From Coptis chinensis (taxonomy: Eukaryota; Streptophyta; Magnoliopsida; Ranunculales; Ranunculaceae): a stretch of DNA of 64,000 bases. The notes under the pieces are model-generated. The model saw only the letters and a list, made by a program, of their open reading frames with translations. It was not told the DNA's origin and searched no databases. Each line of letters begins with the position of its first letter. Position 1 is the stretch's first letter. Position numbers and translations under genes: made by a program. The DNA lies in NCBI GenBank assembly GCA_015680905.1, contig CM027382.1, positions 25,021,501 to 25,085,500 on the forward strand, in the 5' to 3' direction. Shown piece by piece: positions 58,330 through 64,000 of this stretch.

Positions 58330-59900
58330 TGAGATTAAAGGTCCGGGGAGAAAAACCGAAGCGTAATTAACCGTCAACGTCAACAAACAAATCTATTGAG
58401 TATACCAATCACTACACCTCTAGCTACTATCCCACCCACCACACCGACATAATGGCTGAAGAAAGAGAGACTCCTCTTCGACTTTTTACAAAGCCTTGGC
58501 GATAGCCCTAAATCTTGCATCGTTCTAGCAGACCCAGTTGGGGATTTTCGAATTTCCCCAAACATATTTAATTTGTTACCCGTTTTCCATGGTTTAGACC
58601 ATGAAAAACCTTATCAACACATGCGTAGGATTGAACAAGTCCTTACAACATTCCATCATCCTACGGTTGGTGCGGAACAAATTAAACTGAGGGTATTTCC
58701 CTTCACCTTAGCCCGATAAAGGCGCTTCTTGGTTAACGCCAAAGCTTAACTGCAATGGACTCGTGGGCTAAACTTGTTCAATTTGTTTATGGAACATTTT
58801 ACCCACCCCTAAAGACGGATGAGATGCTTTCCAAGATTCATTTTTTTCATTTAATCCTCATGAATCATTTTTCGAGGCTTGGAATCGTTTCACCGATCCG
58901 CTTATAGAGTGTCCACACCATAACCTAGCAAAAGACGTTAGTTAGTTCGTGCCTTTTCAAAGGACTTCTACATCACCATAAAGAAGTCCTTGACATAATG
59001 AATGGGGGTAGTTTCCTAAGTAAAGGAGCTTTGGAGGCTTACAAATTTTTAGAAGATCAAACTAAATGCAATAATAATTGGGGGTAGTGATGATATCCCC
59101 GCTCTGCTAGTTCTTCTTTCTTAATTAAGGCCGCCGGTATGTTTGAGATGAAACCCGATCCAGAACTTAAAAATTTAATCGAATCTCTAACTAAAACGGT
59201 TGAGGCTATTTGTGTTCAACAAAAGCCTATCCCCGTCATGAATGTAAACTCCAACCCATGTAATTTCTGTTTGAGTCCTGAGCACCCTGACTCCTATTGT
59301 CCTCTCGCCTATGAACAACAACAATTAGAGCAAGATAATGTTTGCTCCATTAATAGCTATCCTATTCCCAATGCCCCATGGAGACAACATCCCAACTTTA
59401 GTTGGCGAAATAATCAACAAGTTACACCTCCAGGGTTTAATAACCAAAATGTTAGGCAAAGCAAACAACTATGACCAAGCTCCACCTAGACAAGGACAAG
59501 GTCGGGGAATTATAATAATTATAACAACCAAAGCGCCAACCATGACAAGGTCAAGCACAAGGTCGGGGGGTAATTATAATAGTTATAATACCAATAGACG
59601 TATCGTCCGGTTAACAATAATAACTATCACACCCCCCATAAATAATCAACGTAAAGATAGTTCGGTCGCATTCACCACCTATGACTACTACACCTACACA
59701 ACCGGATCGTGATCGACGCCTTTATACAAAGTTACCCAAAGAACTTTTCCAAACAATGACTCAATCAAACCAACAGATCTTACAATCTATAAATCGGGGC
59801 ATACAACAATTAGCCCAAGAGAAAGCCCAACTAAAAAGGCGTGTTTCGGACAAGCGATACCAAACCCTAAAACGGCAAACACGACCTTTGAGGTAAACGG
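58330..59900 (+). pseudogene. Ath-3 gag region
   Basis: Matches Ath-1 gag: NIFNLLPVFHGLDHEKPYQH near 58560-58620 and a CX2CX4HX4C knuckle (CNFCLSPEHPDSYC) at 59259-59300, followed by an N/Q-rich segment. Broken. Confidence 0.87.
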
Positions 59901-60375
59901 TAATACTAGTACGGAAACTACAATCGTAGGTGACCTAAATTCCATCACCACTCTCCGCTCGGAAGAGTGGTTGATAACACAATAACTATGCCTATAGTTA
60001 CCCCATCAAGATTTCTACACCGGATATCCAACTAGATACGGGATAGAAACCAAGAGCCTACCACTATAGAGGTACCGGTTAAACCACATCCTAAGAAACG
60101 AAAGCCAAGGTTACACATCAAGTCGAGCCATACGCTAAATATAGAGCTTAAACCACCGTTCCTCTAAATTAGCCATGCTAACTAGGGATACAAACTTTGA
60201 GGAGATTAGGAACGCGTTTTCAAAAATCTAACGATAAACCTTCCTTTTCTCGAAGCTATTAAAAGCTACCTAACCACGCTAAGTTTCTTAAGGAGTTAGG
60301 CACTACTAGGCGTAAGACCAACATACCTAAAGACGCCTTTCTAACCGAAGCGGTTCCCAACTTTATCCAAAAATA

Positions 60376-60741
60376 ATGGAATTGTTAAGTACAAGGACCC
60401 CGGTCGCCCCATCTTGTAAAATGCACCTTAGGAGATTCCCACCACGACGAATCGCTTTATTAGACTGGGGGGCGAGTGTTAACTTACTCCCATATTATTT
60501 GTATAAACAAATAGGTCTACTGGAAATGCAACCTACAAGAATAACGTTGCAGTTAGCGGACATGTCAATTAAGTATTCTAAGGGTGTAGTGGAAAACGTG
60601 CTTGTTAAGGTTCAGGATTTCTACTATCCTGCTGATTTTGTTATCCTCGATACAGAAGTCGCTAACGACTCTGTACCGATCATCTTAGGGAGTCCCTTCT
60701 GCTTAACCGCCAACGCGGCTTATAAATTGCCGCGATGGTAA
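60376..60741 (+). pseudogene. Ath-3 aspartic protease domain
   Basis: Retropepsin-like block with LDWGASVNLLPYYLYKQIGL and VPIILGSPFCLTANA, typical of Athila protease. A linker frame with MSLSFGHLFVEVNVFKMMKQ follows (60743-61366). Confidence 0.83.
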
Positions 60742-61259
60742 GATGTCCTTATCTTTTGGCCATCTTTTTGTTGAGGTAAATGTTTTTAAAATGATGAAAC
60801 AGTTACCAGAATCGTCTATAGATGGGGAGGTTAGCATGATCGAGAGCTTAGCTCAAGATTATTTTAACAACACTTTTCCCGAAAACAATATGTACAAATT
60901 CATTTCTTTTGGAACTTCAGATTTTGTAAATGACTCCTACTTAGAGGAAGTCAACACCATCCTTGAGTCCACACCAATTATAAACCCGCCGGTTGCTCCA
61001 TATACTGAGTATGAAGACTTGCTACCTAAGCAAGTATTCATTATGCAAAATGGGGACCCTGATGAAACATCTATTGACATTCCTTCCACCCCAGTGCTTA
61101 AACCTCTTCCCCCGGAGTTAAAATATTTTCAACTTGATCCGGATGGTAGTCATCCGGTAATTATATCTTCTCAGTTAACTAAGGATGAAAAGACACTTTT
61201 AAACAGGATGATTAGGGAACATCGGTCTGCGATTGGTTGGTCCCTAGCCGACATTAAGG

Positions 61260-62330
61260 GAATTGACCCTAATGTTTGCACTCATCGCATCCATTTGGAG
61301 GATAACGCGAAGACTTCTCACGAACCTCAAAGATCGTTTGAACCCTGCCATGAAAGAGGTGGTTAGGGAAGAAGTCTTACGATTACTCGATGTGGGTATC
61401 AGATACCCAATCTCTGATAGCGAATGGGTAAGCCCCATTCAAGTAGTTCCTAAGAAATCGGGAGTTACCATGGTACGTAACGGAAAGGGTGACTATGTTG
61501 TCACACAAGGTCCTATGAAATGGAGAATCTGTATTGATTACAAACGTTTAAATGCTATGACACGAAAGGATCACTTTCTTTTACCTTTTATAGATCGGAT
61601 GCTTTCGAACGCCTAGTCGGGTCATGCTTTTACTATTTTCTGGATAGCTACTCAGGCTATTTTCAGATTATTATTGATATTGATGACCAAGAAAAGACTA
61701 CCTTCACATGTCCCTTTGTAACATATGCCTATAAACGAATGCCTTTTGGCCTTTGTAATGCTCCTAGTACCTTCCAAATGTGTATGCTTCATATATTTAG
61801 TGACATGGTAGAGCTTTATGGAAGTTTTCATGGATGATTTTTCTATCTATGGAGACTCCTTCACTGATTTGCTTGTCTAACCTTTGTCTAAGGTTTTGAC
61901 ACGGTGTGAAGAAAAGAGCCTCGCTTTTTAAACCGGGAAAAGTGTCATTTCATGGTGAAAAAGGGCATAGTACTAGGTCACATTGTATCTAGTGATGGCA
62001 TCAAGTAGATAAGGCCAAACTAGATAAGATAGCGACTTTACCTAAACCCGGACCGTGTCGCGTGATATTTGAGCCTTTCTAGGCCATGCAGGTTTTTATA
62101 GGCGTTTTATTAAAGATTTTGAAAATAGCTAGGCCTTTAACTAATCTGCTTTTGAAGGATGCAATCTTTGATTTTAATTTTAACTGTAAGCAGCTTTTGA
62201 AACTTTAAAAGCCCCCCTAACCTCTGCACCAATTATACAGCCTCTCGATTGGTCTAAACCTTTCGAACTCATGTGTGATGCTAGTGATTATGCAGTTGGT
62301 GCTGTCTTGGGACAGAAACTAGATAATAAG
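61260..62330 (+). pseudogene. Ath-3 reverse transcriptase region
   Basis: Blocks MKWRICIDYKRLNAMTRKDH and IDRML, then TYAYKRMPFGLCNAPSTFQM and a MDDFSIYGDSF catalytic region near 61830. Ty3/gypsy RT of the Athila branch. Broken. Confidence 0.88.
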
Positions 62331-62796
62331 TCCAATGTTATTTATTCATGCTAGTAAAACCTTAAACGATGCTCAATGGAATTATTCAACTACTGAAAAA
62401 GAATTCTTAGCTGTCATTTATGCTTTAGATAAGTTTCGTCTTTATTTGGTTAGTTCTAAAACTTTAGTTTACACGAACCATGCAGCCCTTAAGTACCTTC
62501 TTGCAAAGAAGAATGCTAAGCAGAGATTAATCCGATGGATTCTTCTCTTGCAAGAGTTCATATTAGAAATAAAGGACAAAAGAGGGGTCGAAAACGTAGT
62601 TGCCGACCACTTATCTAGACTTACAAACGACGATAATAGTGATTATGAGTCCATACCGGACTCTTTTCCTGATGAGCATCTGTATGTTATTTTTTCAGCA
62701 CCATGGTATGCTGACATTGTAAATTATTTAGCGGCTAATGTTATGCCTTATAATTGGTCAAGAAATGAATGTAAGAAGTTCTTGGCCGAGAGTTAA
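62220..62796 (+). pseudogene. Ath-3 RNase H
   Basis: MCDASDYAVGAVLGQ near 62275, then [20 protein letters not shown] and [12 protein letters not shown]. Canonical retroviral RNase H; no second RNase H, as expected for Athila. Confidence 0.86.
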
Positions 62797-62879
62797 GTTA
62801 TACTACTTGGGATGAGCCCTACCTTTTAAGTATTGTGCGGATCGATTATTCGTTGTTGCATTCCCGGTGGTAATATAAT

Positions 62880-63972
62880 GAAGTTCTATCGTTCGCCATG
62901 ACAAAGAGTGTGGTGGCCATTTTAGTGGAATGAAAACAGCCGCTAAAGTTCTTCAATGTGGATTTTATTGGCCTACCCTTTTAAGGATGCCCAAGTGCAT
63001 TGCAAGACGTGTATTCATTGCCAACAACTTGGGCGAATCACGGAGCGTAATATGATGCCATTAAATCTAATCTTGATAGTAGAAATTTTTGACATTTGGG
63101 GCATTGATTTCATGGGTCCCTTCCCTGTTTCCCACGGTTTCATTTATATTCTAGTTGTCGTGGACTACGTGTCTAAATGGATAGAGGCTATGGCTTGCCG
63201 TAGCAATGACCATAAGACAGTTATATTTTTTATTAAGAAGTATATTTTCTGTCGTTTTGGCATTCCTAAAGCCATCATTAGTGATGGTGGAACACATTTT
63301 TGCAATAGAGTTGTTGCATCCATAGTGAAAAAGTATGGAGTTACACACAAAGTAGCAACTCCTTATCATCCACAAACTAGCGGACAAGTAGAAGTTTCTA
63401 ATAGGGAAATCAAAAAGATTTTAGAAACAACTATAAATCCTGATAGGAAAGATTGGTCGAAGCGTCTATCGGATGCCTTATGGGCGTATAGAACTGCTTT
63501 GAAAACTCCTATAGGTATGTCTCCCTTTAGACTTGTATTTGGGAAACCTTGTCATTTGCCCGTTGAATTAGAGCACCATGCTCTGTGGGCTATAAAAAGC
63601 CTTAACTTCAATATTGATGAGGTGGGTGTCAAACGCAAGTTGCAATTGAATGAGCTTGAAGAAATCCGTAGCGATTCTTACGATCTCGCGAAGGATTATA
63701 AAGCTAACATGAAACGTGTTCATGATAAGAAAATCTTGCGCAAAAAGTTTGTGGTCGGTCAAAAGGTTTTGCTTTATAACTCCCGTCTACATATTTTCCC
63801 AGGGAAACTAAAAACCCGTTGGTCTGGTCCTTTTCTGGTTACTGAAGTCACCCCTTACGGGACAATCACCTTGGTAAATCCCAAGGACAACAGTACCTTT
63901 CAAGTTAATGGTCAACGGTTAAAACATTTTCATGAACTTCTGTCCCCTGATGTAGAGGAAGTCCTTTTATAG
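62880..63972 (+). pseudogene. Ath-3 integrase (long intact block)
   Basis: A zinc-binding part ([11 protein letters not shown]) precedes the DDE core: [18 protein letters not shown] and [15 protein letters not shown] supply the D, D and E positions. [20 protein letters not shown] and a C-terminal [20 protein letters not shown] follow; a stop comes after VEEVLL. The frame from 62956 is open for 338 codons, the longest in the window. It belongs to a broken element. Confidence 0.9.
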
Positions 63973-64000
63973 GACCCTGTCTATGAGGATTGACCCTTGC

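Larger units (their letters stand above)
56338..64000 (+). mobile_element. Ath-3: Athila-type element nested in Ath-2, running off the right edge
   Basis: 5' LTR 56338-57799, leader, gag, protease, RT, RNase H and integrase in plus orientation; the 3' ORF region and 3' LTR are outside the window. It starts tgataagagcccaaaactg inside the Ath-2 internal region. gag to RNase H is broken at roughly ten or more places, while the integrase block is intact. Age cannot be read from LTRs because only one is visible. Confidence 0.9.

Overview
This is a plant nuclear window, and a repeat-rich one. Direct evidence: Ty3/gypsy retrotransposons of the plant-only Tat and Athila lineages (Tat with two RNase H domains and an antisense ORF; Athila with ORFs on both sides of pol space), hAT-type MITEs with 8-bp target site duplications (TSDs), tRNA-derived SINEs, an F-box/DUF295-type gene relic and a ribosomal protein L3 relic. 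I cannot name the species. A flowering plant, probably a eudicot, fits. The window holds no complete functional host gene; host coding sequence survives as one partial gene at the left edge and two relics.

Layout. 1-370: two exon-like segments of an unidentified minus-strand host gene running off the left edge. 612-4086: a tandem duplication of about 1.4 kb of unique sequence; each copy has its own later insertion (dimeric SINE in the left copy, hAT MITE in the right), and each copy is the other's empty site. 4367-4848: another hAT MITE. 4988-13484: Tat-1, a full-length minus-strand Tat element with TSD aaaat. 13490-16612: two more MITEs and a SINE in AT-rich intergenic DNA. 16613-47093: Tat-2, a plus-strand Tat element blown up to 30.5 kb by insertions. 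47313-49192: an F-box relic cut by a 1.1-kb hAT element. 51980-52430: an RPL3 relic. 53940-64000: an Athila fragment interrupted by a second Athila element that runs off the right edge.

Nesting. Tat-2 took in Ath-1 (18762-36148, minus) within its protease region and a 1.3-kb solo LTR (38971-40242) between its second RNase H and integrase. Ath-1 took in a 3.45-kb solo-LTR-like insertion (26639-31176, TSD atatt), which itself holds a solo Athila LTR (29386-30466, TSD tgggt). That is four insertion levels in one locus. By-eye LTR comparison gives about 7-8% divergence for Tat-1 and Tat-2 and only a few percent for Ath-1, which agrees with the nesting order. All these elements are broken fossils; the longest intact block is the integrase of Ath-3.

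The most interesting signals are: an antisense ORF with a Transposase_28-like (PF04195) motif in both Tat elements, with an internally duplicated segment in Tat-2; unrelated tandem arrays (7 x 120 bp and 3 x 105 bp) at the same place in the two Tat elements; nine same-strand W-box cores (TTGACY) within 72 bp of the long solo LTR; and the odd build of Ath-1, which has gag and protease but no visible RT/RNase H/integrase, two env-position ORFs, several polypurine-like tracts and a repeated 77-bp GC-rich motif. I found no convincing case for a wholly new biological system; what stands out is unusual retrotransposon architecture.
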